Positions 46,386-58,469 of a DNA stretch of 64,000 nt are shown here, in pieces; the first letter of the stretch is position 1; each line of letters starts with the position of its first letter. The notes under the pieces are model-generated. The model was not told the DNA's origin. It worked only from the letters and a program-made list of their open reading frames with translations, and made no database searches. The stretch comes from Rhizophagus irregularis. Its lineage: Eukaryota; Glomeromycota; Glomeromycetes; Glomerales; Glomeraceae. Position numbers and translations under genes: made by a program. The stretch lies in assembly GCF_026210795.1 (NCBI RefSeq), contig NC_089441.1, positions 3,596,001-3,660,000 of the forward strand, written 5' to 3'.

Positions 46386-49300
46386 ATGGAAGACGCGACT
46401 TACGCGCTTCCAACAAGCGGAACGGGTACACTTCGAAGAGGTAAAACCCTAACCAGACCTGAAAGATATCAGCCTGCTTCTCCTCTACTTACTGGTAAAA
46501 AAGAAAGAAAACCTTTAGATCCTTGGGTTCTGTTTACACGTGCAGTTACTTTTTGGGCTCCAAGTGCCTTATTATCTAAATTTTTTGGCTTACGTGATAA
46601 ACAGTCTCAACAAGCATGGAGGGAAAAGTTTGCATTATGTTTCATTGCTGCCATCATGGGTGGGATTGTTGCGTTCTTGACAGTTGGTCTTAGACCCACA
46701 TTATGTCCCAGCTCTCAGTCTAACAACGCTGAACAGTTTTTACATTATGGTGCTGTGGATGGTAAGGAAAGAATAATTGTACAAAATTTATTATATGTCA
46801 GGTTCTAATTTCTTTATAATCATTTAGGTGTGCTTGGAGTTCTCGGTTGGCAATTTAACGTTAGTCAAGCGTTAATAAATGAAGTCAATTTCTTTGATAT
46901 AATAGATAATAATGGACCTGGTTTTGATATAACGAATAAGTTCAAGCGAGATGTTAATGAGATTCCATCATGTCTTGCGCCAGGAATACAAAAATTTGCC
47001 GCGGTGACTACACCATTATGTACTAGTGGACCTGAGTGTCCACTTCCAAAACTTACACAATCTGCCATTGATCAATATCGACTTGTAAATACGACAAAAA
47101 AGGTTGGATTTGATTTTGATCAGGTTGGAAGGATTAAGAATTATTTTGTTATTGATGGCGCTGTTCTTAACATGGATTCATATATTGAGGCACACCCTAA
47201 TCCAATTGAAAATGATTTGATTGATAATATTATTCGTGATGTGTTGAATACTAATCATCCTGAGGGTGGTAAAGATGCGACCCGCTTATTTTACAATCGA
47301 GAAGACACAAAACAAGTAATAGTATGTATAATGCAAAAATATTACGCAGGAAACATTGATAAGCAAACGATTGGATGTTTCACTTCTGACTTATTCAATT
47401 TAATTTTGCTTGTTGTAATATTGGGAATTGTTATGTGTAGATTTTTTATGGCTTGTATTTTCGATTGGTTCATTTCACATCGTCTTGCACATAAACCAAA
47501 GATGGAAAAAAAGACAACAGTTTCTTCTCCTGTTAAGAGAAAATTTAACATGAACGATGTAGGAAACGATCTTTTTACAGTGTTATTAGTCACTTGCTAT
47601 TCTGAGGGTGAAGTTGGTCTGCGTATCACATGTGAATCAATGGCTGCTACTGATTATCCAGATGATCGTAAACTTTTGTTCCTTATATGCGATGGTATAA
47701 TTACAGGTAGCGGTAATGATAAAAGTACTCCGGATATTTGTGTAGAAATGATGGAAGTTGTGGAAGAGTTTAAAAATCCACGACCTATGAGTTATATTGC
47801 TATCGCTGCTGGAAATAAGCAACACAACATGGCAAAAGTTTATGCTGGTCATTATTGTAAGTAATTGATTTCAAGACATAGCTTTTAAATTCAAATTTAG
47901 CTAATTTCGTTTCCTTGTCTATAGTATATAAGGAACGAAGAGTTCCAATGATTCTTGTTGTAAAATGTGGTGCCCAAGAAGAACAAGGAAAACCTAAACC
48001 TGGAAACCGTGGAAAACGTGATTCCCAATTAATTTTGATGAATTTCTTCAGCCGTATAACATACAATGACCGTATGACTGCTTTGGATTACGATTTATTT
48101 AGAAAAATTCATCATTTAATGGGTGTAACACCTGATTTTTTTGAAATTGTCCTTATGGTATGATATTTATTACATTTGGTTAATTGTGCTTAAATTAATT
48201 CTAATAAGAGATTTTACTCTCATTATCGATTAGGTTGACGCTGATACTAAAGTTTATCCTAATTCGTTAAGATTGTTGATCAATTGTATGTGCAATGACC
48301 CTCTTATTATGGGTCTTTGTGGTGAAACAAAGATCGCAAATAAGCGTGACTCTTGGGTTACAGCTATTCAAGTTTTCGAATATTATATTTCTCACCATTT
48401 GGGTAAAGGATTTGAATCGGTATTTGGTGGTGTCACTTGTCTCCCAGGTTGTTTCTGTATGTATCGTCTTAAAGCAAGAAAAGGTGATGATGATTGGGTA
48501 CCAATTATTACAAAACCAGAAATTGTTCAAGAGTATTCACAAAATGAAGTTGGCACACTTCATCAAAAGAATTTATTATTGCTTGGTGAAGATCGATTTT
48601 TGACAACACTTATGCTTAGAAACTTCCCTCGAAGAAAGATGACCTTTTGTCCACAAGCTGTATGTAAAACTGTTGTCCCCGATGAATTTAAAGTCTTACT
48701 TTCTCAACGTCGTCGATGGATTAATTCGACAATTCATAATTTGATGGAATTAGTATTAGTTCGCAACCTTTGTGGAACATTTTGTTTCTCCATGCAATTT
48801 GTGGTGTTTATGGATTTAATGGGTACAGTTGTTTTACCTGTGGCTATTATGTTAACCTTTTTGTTAATTGTAAAATCTATATTGAATCCACCAAGAAATT
48901 TTTCCGAAACTATACCATTGTTAATGTTGGTAGCGGTTCTTGGGTTACCAGCTATATTAATTTTTATAACAACAAGAAAGTTAGTTTACGTTTTATGGAT
49001 GTTAATTTATTTACTTGCATTACCTGTTTGGAATTTTGTACTACCAAGTTATGCATATTGGCATTTTGATGATTTTTCATGGGGTGAAACCAGAAAAGTT
49101 GAAGGTGAAGGTAAAGGTGATGATCATGGTAAAAAAGAAGGTTCATTTGATTCTTCTAAAGTACCATTAAAACGTTGGGAAGATTGGGAACGAACAAGAC
49201 TTCGTAGGATGAAGCGAAAAGAACGTCAAAGGCAACAAATAGCTTCAGGCGCAGTTCATTTAACACATCAAGTAATACCAGATGATGAATCACAGTATGA

Positions 49301-49421
49301 ATTATTGTCACCTCAAACTGATGATAATTATGCAGAAACTTCATCTAATAATTCTCAATCACAACAATATTATAATTATCTTGACGACGATTATGGTTCA
49401 CGTCAACATGGACGAATATAA
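46386..49421 (+). CDS. Chitin synthase, class IV type (Chs3-like)
   Basis: Membrane GT2 enzyme that polymerises UDP-N-acetylglucosamine into cell-wall chitin. Four exons give about 940 residues. After a polar N-terminus come one membrane helix ([20 protein letters not shown]), a Cys-containing extracytoplasmic region and a second helix pair ([20 protein letters not shown]). The catalytic domain carries [35 protein letters not shown], the acceptor region [16 protein letters not shown], the acid in [14 protein letters not shown] and the signature [13 protein letters not shown]. At least four C-terminal helices follow, then a charged Gln/Asn-rich tail with [19 protein letters not shown]. The arrangement fits class IV (yeast Chs3) rather than classes I-III. 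No myosin motor is fused. Nothing is missing. Confidence 0.95.
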
Positions 49422-49678
49422 CATATTTAAATCTTTTTACTTTAATATACATAATATAGGTGATAATATAATATGTGGTAATTTCCATCAAAAATTATAG
49501 TGTATTGTATATATCTTCTAGGATGATTAAAATAACTCATGCGATAGAACTAGAAAGTTATAACCTAATCTTTTTAATTTTAATTATTTTTTATTTTTAT
49601 TTTTATTATTTTTTTTTTTAATATCCACGTTAAAATAAATAAAATCACGTGATATTGTATTTGTAATACAAGAAATTG
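49422..49678. other. Spacer before MULE-type element
   Basis: 3' region of the chitin synthase, with an ATTTTTATTTTTATT tract near 49585 and ATCACGTGAT at about 49655 just before the element end. No gene seen. Confidence 0.35.
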
Positions 49679-49849
49679 ACACTACCCTCGGATGCATTTG
49701 CCGATCTCCGACCCATTTTGCAAGATCGGTAATTACGTCATATCTTATAGATCTTTTTTTTATTTTTGCAAAGTACGCGTAGTTTTCTTATACTCAAAAT
49801 AACTAAAACCAAATTGTCCAATTTACATATACCTTCACACCATGTTCTC

Positions 49850-52650
49850 TTCCAGCTTCTGAATTTACTAATATAAACTGGGAATCACAAAGTAGTGCTA
49901 TTTCATTTTTAAGCGAACATAACCTTATTCTTGAAAATATTCAACCAGAATACAAATGGAAAACACGTTCTAGTAATAAAATAAAGGAATTTATCTTTTA
50001 CAGTGTTGTTGTGGAAGTGATATGAGTTTAAAAAAATCTAATTCAGAAGCAAAAGCACGAAAATCAAGGCAAATGTATAAATTTGTTGGGTGTCCTGCAT
50101 TTGCATGGATTAAGAAAAAAAATAATAATTATATAAGTATTTATGGTTATCTTAAACATGTAGAGGACTGTCAGCGTTGTTTACCATACCAACCTCCACC
50201 TCTTCACCTTAATGAAACGGTAAAAAGAATGGCACAAAATTTATTGCAACTTCACGTTAATCATTAATCCTTCACATATTCTTGATGATAATATGGATTA
50301 TGTAGCGAAACATTTAAATGGAAAAGTTATAATTAATAATGAAAGGTTTTTATTATCAAATCAAGATTTAATAAATATACGTAATTCAATGACAAAAGAA
50401 GTTTGGGGATTGGATAAATGTAAAGCAGAGGAAATTAATATAGATGAATTTTTTGGATCAAATAGTAAAGATAGTGAATTAATAGAAGCAACTATATATT
50501 ACAAACCAAGAAAAGAGTTAAATGATCGGTTTATGTTAATTCTTGCAACAAAAGACCAAAGAGATCTAGCTTAGAAATTTGGACATCAGCAGATTTTACA
50601 TCTGGATGGAACTTTCGGTATATCAAATAAAAAATTCTTTTATTTATATTGCTCGTATTGGACGATCAAAAAAAAGGAATTCCTATAGGATATTTATTAT
50701 TTTCAGCCGCTGGAGGTGCACAAAGAGCAAGTAGTAGTTATAATCATTTAATATTAAAAGAATTAATACTACATTATAAAGATAAATTAGAACAAGAAAG
50801 AGGTTGTGAATTTGTCCCAAAGGTATCATTTATTTATTTTTTATGTTTAAAAAAAACCTTATCATGTATTAATTTATAATGTGAAATATTAGGTTGCTAT
50901 GACAGACTGTGATCATAAAGAAAGACGCGCTTTAATTGAAATTTGGCCTAATATTCATCTAATATTATGCTTATTTCATGTACTTCAAAGTTGGGAAAAT
51001 AAATTAAAATCTGTTCTTGGGCACCATGGAGGCAGTGTTGTACATTTTTGATGTCCGCAGCTTTTTTTGGTTGTCCCGGACATGTCCGCGCTCTGTCCGT
51101 ACTCTTCTGTAACTTAAAAAACTCTACAAAAATTATATATATTTATGCATAATTGGATGCTAAACATTTTTGCTAAGTATCGAACAAGGTTATCATAGTA
51201 AAATTTTGAGGGGTTATCATTTCTTTTTTGTGTAACATGTCCCGGACATTGTCCCGTGACAACACTGCATGGAGGCCATGAAATTGTTGCATATAGAAAA
51301 GAAATATATCAATTTTTAAAAAACTTTACAGAAAAATTGAAAACCGTTACTGAATCTACTAATATCAATCAGGCAGAATATTTTTTAAAGGTATATTTTG
51401 TGGTTTAATTTTTTTGCATAAAAATTTTGCATAATATTATTACATGATCGTGAATTTTATATTTATATCATTTATTACATTTATTAATGATTATTTACTA
51501 ATTTACAGAATAATTTAAATTAAGAAAGAACAAATCCTAAAAAGCTACTAATAATTAAAGGCGTATTGGATTTTGTTTATTATATCCGTGATTACTGGTG
51601 TGGAGATTTGGCTTCTGGATGGTGTACATATGGAAGAATTATTGCTGCTAACTTATTACAAGTGCCATTAGAAAAAATTCCAACAACAAATAATCACCTT
51701 GAATCTTTTAACAGTGAATTAAAGGTTTGCCAATTACAGAAATATCAAAACAATGACCATCTTTTACGGTTTGATATTTTAAGTGTAATCTTAATTAAAA
51801 ATATTACCCCAAATATACTTTTAAAGAGAAACCTAAAACATGAATTGCAAATACAACTTAAAGAACGATATAAATCATATGTACCATTTTTACCGGAAGA
51901 AAGAATTCAACTTGAAAATCATTACAGGCAATTAGTATATTACACACCAGATCCTAATCGTGATGAAGCTGCTAAGTGGATTTGTAAGGAAAAAAAAAAT
52001 AATTCAAGTAGAATGAATTTAATGGTCAAACTTTATACCTTTGGATTGTTTCTGACACTTCAACTCAATTGGAGCCAACAATATACATTATTCAATTGTT
52101 TCCTAATATTACATGCCAATGTATGGATTTTTATCTCGAGAACATATTAGAGCATCGATCATTTGGATCAATTGGTTGCGATTACAGCCACCTAATCCTA
52201 AATATTAGTAATATTAAAATAAATTATAAATAAAAATTAATTTCTATTAACATATTTATTTTATGTACATTTTCATCAAAATAATGAAACACCATTATTA
52301 CCATCATAAGATCCTCTCCATAATCCACAAGATGCTCTTCATAGTCATGAAACACCGTTATTACCGTCACAACAACAAGAAGAATCTCTTCATAATTCTG
52401 AACCAACTCTAACGCCACCTAATGATCCTGAAAAAACAACTTTGCCTATAAATTCATCAATAAATCATTATGCAGCGATCTGGAAACAAGAGCATATGAC
52501 ATTAGCTACGAATTTACTTGCAAATTTAAATGAAATAGATTTCATTACAAAGAGTATAAACCGATTATCTGACAACATACCTGATGGAATTGAGGAAAAT
52601 GCCAAATGCTTGAATATAGAAATGAAATCTATTTTAGAAATAAATGAGTG
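49850..52650 (+). pseudogene. MULE-type transposase, interrupted
   Basis: Plus-strand pieces in order: a FAR1/WRKY-GCM-like zinc region (QMYKFVGCPAFAWIKK, then GYLKHVEDCQRC), a helical stretch with NSMTKEVWGLDKCKAEEIN, a catalytic region (GIPIGYLLFSAAGGAQ, then AMTDCDHKERRALIEIWPNI and LILCLFHVLQSWENKL), a segment with YIRDYWCGDLASGW and TTNNHLESFNSELK, and a C-terminal Asn/Glu-rich part. D, H and E residues expected of the MULE fold are visible. The frame is broken in places and split by a MITE, although one or two gaps could be introns; the copy is probably inactive. Strand and domain order match the Mutator superfamily; subfamily not determined. Confidence 0.7.
51032..51267. mobile_element. 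hAT-type MITE, 236 bases
   Basis: Flanked by CATGGAGG on both sides (51024-51031, 51268-51275), an 8-base duplication. Ends are CAGTGTTGTACATTTTTGAT and, inverted, CAGTGTTGTCACGGGACAAT. Inner words TGTCCCGGACATGTCC recur near both ends. It interrupts the transposase frame of the host element and is therefore younger than it. Confidence 0.9.
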
Positions 52651-53144
52651 AAAATGAAGACATTGGAAAGCTAAAAGACATTTCGAATAAAATTTGGAAA
52701 GAGCGAAATATTCAAGGCAAAAGGAACAAATATATGTCAAAAGAATATATATATCCTTTGTCACCTTCAAAAAAACAACGTCGTCATGATTCTAATTCAG
52801 TTTCTAATACACGTATTTTGTTATATTTTTTTATAATAAAGTTTATATTAAAATAGCTTGAATATTAGCTTGTATATAGTAAATAACTCATTATTAAACG
52901 CGTGTTAATTGTTAATTAAAGTCAAATTGAAATTTATAATTTGTTAATGTATACACGTACTTTGCAAAAATAAAAAAAAATAAAAAGATGATCAAAATTT
53001 TACTATATGATATGACGTAATTACCGATCTTGCAAAATGGGTCGGAGATCGGCAAATGCATCCGAGGGTAGTGTGGTAAGATCCCCTTAGTGATAAAAGT
53101 AACCACACATTTTTTGCAGGGAATTTTGATTTATTTAATTAAAG

Positions 53145-53976
53145 ATGGCAAATAAGAAGCAAAAGAAGAAAGCTAATAAGAACAACAATAATACTTTAGA
53201 TACTACTAATAACACTTCATCTTCAGTAGCAAAAACGACAGAAACAGCGCAACAAGCAGCTCCTCCAGCATTATCACAATTATCAAAGAATGATGATAAA
53301 CAAGCGAAAGTAAAGGAAAAGGAAAAGGAAAAAGAAAAAGAAAAGGAAGCAACTAATGTTGATGATGATCAACAAGCAGAAGAGCCTCAACAAAAGGGAT
53401 TTAAAGGTCAAGCTAAAAAAGATATGCAAGCTGTCGAAGGATACGTTGCTGAAGGAGCTGAAGGTGAAGGAATTGATGAATCGAAATTAGATAAGGTAGA
53501 AATGAATAATTTAGTCTGATCTGTGTGATATAATATGAACATGTGATAAATTTTAATTACTGTTGATAAAATTTTCATTGATGTCTTGAGTAGGCTTGGA
53601 ATATTGTAGAGACCGTCAATGAAGAGAAAAAGCGCCTTAACGACCAAAAACTTCAAAAGTAATATTTATTCATTATTTTTATTTTTTTAATTAGGTTGAC
53701 TATTTATTTAATTAACATTCTTTTATACAAATCAATGAAGACAAAAGGATGCTGAAAAAATAAAAGTATCAAAAGAGGATATTGAATTTATTGTAAGTTT
53801 TTTTTATCATATTTATTATTAATTTTATTTAAACTGTATAAAACTCCAAACCCTTATTTCATTATGTTTAGATGAGAGAAATGGATGTGCCGAAACCAGA
53901 AGCTGATAAGTATTTAAAAGAAAACCAAGGTGATTTAGTTGAAGCATTGAAAGCAATGGTGAATGCATATTCGTAA
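53145..53976 (+). CDS. HYPK: HYPK-like NatA regulator with UBA domain
   Basis: HYPK binds the ribosome-associated N-terminal acetyltransferase NatA (Naa15/Naa10) and tunes its activity (family knowledge). Four exons give about 190 residues. The C-terminus is the HYPK-type UBA: IKVSKEDIEFIMREMDVPKP followed by EADKYLKENQGDLVEALKAM. Before it, AWNIVETVNEEKKRLNDQKL corresponds to the inhibitory helix. The N-terminal 90 residues are Lys/Gln/Asn-rich with a KEKEKEKEKE run and are much longer than in animals. Nascent polypeptide-associated complex alpha also ends in a UBA, but no NAC domain is present. Just upstream, GGTAAGATCC and TTTTTTGCAG at 53075-53120 look like a leader intron whose first exon would lie at or in the neighbouring transposon end. 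Confidence 0.82.
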
Positions 53977-54909
53977 TTGGATCTTTTGAAGATTAATTTG
54001 CTAAAGAATTTATTAGAAAAAAAATTTGTTATAATTACGAGTAATTTTGATTCGGCCATAGTAAATCGTAAAGCTTTTATTTCTATTTAATAAATCGCGA
54101 GCGTTACACACGTTACACGCACACCTGCACAAAATTTTGGAGTTTATTCTTACAGGACCTGGATAATTATAATAAAGGTCATATCCATAATACTAATGAA
54201 AAATATAAAAATATACATAAATTATTTATACACTTTTATCCTTTAATATTAATTGTAATTTGTCATTAAAGAAATTATTTATTTTTTTTCCAACTATATA
54301 TTTACAGTACAAGTTCGCAATTTCCTGAATAATAAATGATTGAATGTCTAGTAATATGTGAATATAAAATATAACTAAAGCCAATTGTTAAATATTATTC
54401 ATAAATATATACAGAAATATAAGAAATATAGGAAAGCACAGAAATCAAGTTAGTTTGTGATGATCGAACATGATAAATTTTTGATTCTAGAAAAGCAGAA
54501 AAGCACCATCACATTTGGCAGGATCTTTTGAAATAATATTTGGCAAGGTTAAAAAAAACATTAAACAAATATGTATTTGGTAATAATTAATAAATTTATT
54601 ATTACCTGGAGCATGAGATAGTCTTTCTAATGTTTCTAAACGGTTTCTATTTTGCTCTTAAAGTTCAAAATTTTGCTCCATTATTAGATTCAAAGTATTA
54701 ACCTTATTAAGATTAAATTTTTGATACCAAACTATCAGAAAAGATGTATATTTTAAATATTTTAAATAAATTTTTACTCGTGTTCTTGATACAATTAAAG
54801 TAATATCTGGTTAGATTATTTGGTTTAATTATTTGATTTACCATATCAGTACAGTAATTAATTTAATATAAAAATACACTTTATAAAAAACTTATGTATA
54901 ACCTCAAAT
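53977..54909. other. Spacer with CAT2 upstream region
   Basis: AT-rich gap of 930 bases. The word pair agcgttacacacgttacacgcacac at about 54102 is a short tandem ACACGTTAC repeat. No gene seen. Confidence 0.35.
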
Positions 54910-57565
54910 ATGAGAACCTTTTTGAGTTCGACTTCAGTTCGAACGTTACCGAGTACTATTATTAAGAGATATTCCCTTACCATTCAAAATTCCAAATCGT
55001 ATCTTATTTGCCCCATTCTTTCACGCAATTATTCATTACAAATTGAAACCGATAAACCAAAAACTTTTTCCAACCAGCATATTATCCCCCGTCTTCCTAT
55101 TCCAACTCTACAGGAAACCACTGAACGTTATAAAAAAAGCTTGTTACCAATTCTTAAGCCTGAAGAATATACCCGTGCTGCTAATGCAGTCGATGAATTT
55201 GTTAAAGCTGACGGTCTTGGTGAAGTTCTCCAGAAAAGACTGCATGAATTAGATAAAATAGAAAAGGTACAAGGATTACACCTGAAATATTATTATTATA
55301 ACTCTAATTATTATTGTCATTATGGATTTTGATTTTATTTATTTGATAATAGTATAGTTGGCTCGAAAATATTTGGTTGAATAAAGCTTATCTTGAATGG
55401 CGTGAACCTAGCATTATAAACGTAAATTGGTGGTGCGAATTCAAAGATCATCCTAATGGGGTTCTTAAACAAGTGCCAAAGGGTCAAATAACAGATTTTC
55501 AGATCAACAGAACGGCTGGCCTTATTTCCAATACATTAAGTTTTAATGACGAAATTAACAAGTAAATACTATATAAATATTCGCTAATAATTTATTAAAA
55601 GACGGTGTTATATAATTGATTGGACTTTGGTATGCCTATGTCTTGTATCATAGTGAATTATTACCTCCGGAGTCTACTCGTCAAGGACCTCTATGCATGA
55701 ACCAATATAAAAAACAATTTGGCACAACTCGAATTGCTGATTCTCCAGTTGACCGAGTTATTTCTCCTTGGCCGGCAACTGCTAAACATATAATTGTCTT
55801 ATTTAGGGATCAAATTTTTAAAGTTCAAGTTTTAGGCGAAGGAGGAGCAAGAGTTACTATCAAGGATATTGAAAGGTTATTATTATCTTCATTTAATTAT
55901 TCTTAATTACTTATAAATTTATTTATGTTAAACATCCGTTGATATCACGCATTCGTAGACAACTTAAGTCAATCGTTGAACAAATCAATAATACCAATGA
56001 ATTACAACTTCCTATTGGTTTACTTACTGGTGAACATCGAGACACTTGGGCTACGGTAAAAATATTTACATTTACATGTTGATGTATTATTATAATGTTT
56101 ATTAAGGTAATAAGGTATCTGTTTAGGCACGCAAAGCTCTCGAATCTCAATCATCAGAAAATCGGTCTAATTTTGAGGCAATTGATACGGCATTGTTTAG
56201 CCTTTCATTAGATGACTATTCAACCGATAGTGATATTGACGTATCTCATCACAATCTTTTCCATGCATTTAATGGTCGTAATCGATGGTTTGACAAATGT
56301 CTTCAATTAATTGTACAGAGTAATGGTCGTGCTGGAGTTAACGGCGAGGTATTATTATAATTTCAATAATTTGATAGTATGCTTTAATTACTATAATTGA
56401 CCGTTTATGTAAAATATGATAAGCATTCTCCTGCCGATGCAGTTATTCCTGGACGTATCTTTGATTATATTGTATCAAAGTAAGTTGTATTTTTTACAAT
56501 ACAAAATATTTATATTTTTTTTAAAAAAAAATGTTTTTTTTTTTATAAAGGGAACCAGCACAGGACCCACCAAATAGTTCTTCAATTCCACTTCCAACCC
56601 CTCAACATCTCAAATGGGTTACTTATCCTTCATTGGAAACTATTCTCGAAAAAGCACAATCTAATATTCAAGCAGCTAATGATAATGTTGATAGTGTTTT
56701 ATTACACTATAATGAATACGGATCGAATTGGCTTAAAAGTGGTGTGTAATCAACTTAACTTAATACTTTTGTCATATATTCTGATTTTCAATACAAATAT
56801 AAATTTATTTATTTAGCTAAATTAAGTCCGGACGCATTTATCCAAATGGCGTTGCAACTTGCTTATTATCGCCGGCAGGGGGGACCATGTCCTACTTATG
56901 AATCAGCGTCAACCAGAGGATTTTTACATGGACGTACAGAAACAGTGAGGTCTTGTTCAATTGATAGTGTAGCTTTTACAAAAGCTTTCGATGATAAAGA
57001 TTTCAAGGTATTCTACTTAATAATACATTTGAGATTTGGAGTTCAAAGTTATTTTTCTTACACTTTTTTTTCAATTCGGTAATTTTGTTCCCTTTTTTTA
57101 GAAAGAACAAAAGCTTGCTTTATTAACAAAGGCAATTGAAACACATCTTGAATATATGATTTCGGCTACAAATGGTACGAAAAAAATAATTTATTATAAT
57201 TTTATATAATATTTTTATTTATCCTTACTTTTCAATTAGGTAAAGGCGTGGATCGACATTTATTAGGACTGAGATGTCAAATTCAGACCGAAGAAGAAAA
57301 ATCACGTGCGTTAATCTTTACAGATCCTTCATACATTCAATCGATGTATTTTAAACTCTCATCATCTAATCTAAGTCCGGGGGATTATTTTTATGGTGGA
57401 TTTGGAGCCGTCGTTCCTGAAGGTTACGGAGTTAATTATGCTATTGGGAAAGAGGGAATAAAATTTAGTATTAGTAGTTATAAAAAATATAGCGAGACAG
57501 ATAGTACATCTTTTAGAAAAATATTAAAGAATTCTCTCGATGATCTTAGAGATTTTGTGGCTTAA
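54910..57565 (+). CDS. CAT2: Carnitine O-acetyltransferase
   Basis: Transfers acetyl groups between CoA and carnitine, letting acetyl units from peroxisomes enter mitochondria. The N-terminus (MRTFLSSTSVRTLPSTIIKR, followed by more Ser/Arg) resembles a mitochondrial presequence. Family motifs follow in order: RLPIPTLQETTERYKKSLLP, EPSIINVNWWCEF, PLCMNQYKKQFGTTR, GLLTGEHRDTWA, the catalytic His within NGEHSPADA, FIQMALQLAYYRRQGGPCPT, YESASTRGFLHGRTETVRS and the C-terminal GGFGAVVPEGYGVNYAIG. About 640 residues with some nine introns. The RTET and STR substrate residues are present. No C-terminal AKL-type peroxisomal signal is seen (it ends RDFVA). The carnitine palmitoyl- and octanoyltransferases are alternatives, but overall length and motifs fit acetyltransferase. 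Confidence 0.93.
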
Positions 57566-58001
57566 ATTTTTCCATGTCAAGGTGGTATCATGTCAAGGTG
57601 GTGATACTTTTATAATTTGACTGAAATTTTCTCGAATCAAATATAGGAATATATATATACAAGTTTTCGTAATTCGATTACGATTATTGAAAAGAATAGA
57701 AAATTAATCATAATAAATAAAAAATCGGGAATTTTAATTTAATTTTATTATTTTTTATTATTATTATTGTTGTTGGTATTATTATTATTATTTTTCTTAT
57801 ATACAGATCCATATTTTATGATGTATATATGACAGATTTATGTCAATGGCCGAGTGTCAGAGTTTACGACATCTCATTTGAAATAGAAAAATAAAACTAA
57901 TAAAAAATTTTTATAAAACGTGAATTTTAATTCCATTATCAAATATACTGTTTTGTAGATGATCTCTCTCTATAATGTTCATTTGATATCTTTCATCACA
58001 A
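57566..58001. other. Convergent 3' spacer
   Basis: 436 bases between converging stop codons. CATGTCAAGGTGGT occurs twice in direct tandem at about 57573-57603 just after the CAT2 stop, and a TTATTATTATTG microsatellite lies at 57745-57800. Both 3' ends must lie here. Confidence 0.4.
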
Positions 58002-58429
58002 TTAAGGAGTAATGTTGATAATCAAATCTTCTCCAGTATAAATAGGATGTAAAGTTTTATCAATATAAGTACTAAAAGTGGATTTTGGAGTACCAATAAA
58101 TTTGAAACCTTTAGCAGAAATAATAGAATCTAACATAGGAATAAGATAACTTGCTAAAGGAGTTTTATCATGAATATTTCTAACAGATTTTAAATTAATT
58201 AATTCTTGTTCAAAATCATCTAATACAAATACGCAAGGAAAAGTATTAAAAAATTTAAATAATAAAGGATTATTTCTAGGATCTTTCGCATCAGTAGCTA
58301 TATATATAACAGTATTGGCACCTTGATCTGTTGAATGAAGTGGATTTTTACAATTAACCTTATTAGAAAATCCATTAATTTTGTTTGAAAATTCTGGTAT
58401 ATCCGGTATATAAACCCTTTTATTATTAC

Positions 58430-58469
<40 letters not shown>

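Larger units (their letters stand above)
49679..53074 (+). mobile_element. MULE-type element with long identical ends
   Basis: The ends form inverted repeats starting ACACTACCCTCGGATGCATT; the first 66 bases look identical, and similarity resumes as ATTTTTGCAAAGTACG at about 100 bases. Near-identity of the ends argues for a recent insertion. No target duplication is visible (AAGAAATTG on the left, GGTAAGATC on the right). Plus-strand transposase remains fill the interior. A 236-base hAT-type MITE sits at 51032-51267. Confidence 0.85.

Noticed and set aside
47800-48066. Antisense frames in the chitin synthase gene
   Set aside because: The plus-strand frames carry the enzyme motifs; the antisense frames have none.
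49679-53074. Calling a 9-base target duplication for the second MULE-type element
   Set aside because: The flanks AAGAAATTG and GGTAAGATC do not match at any small shift tried.
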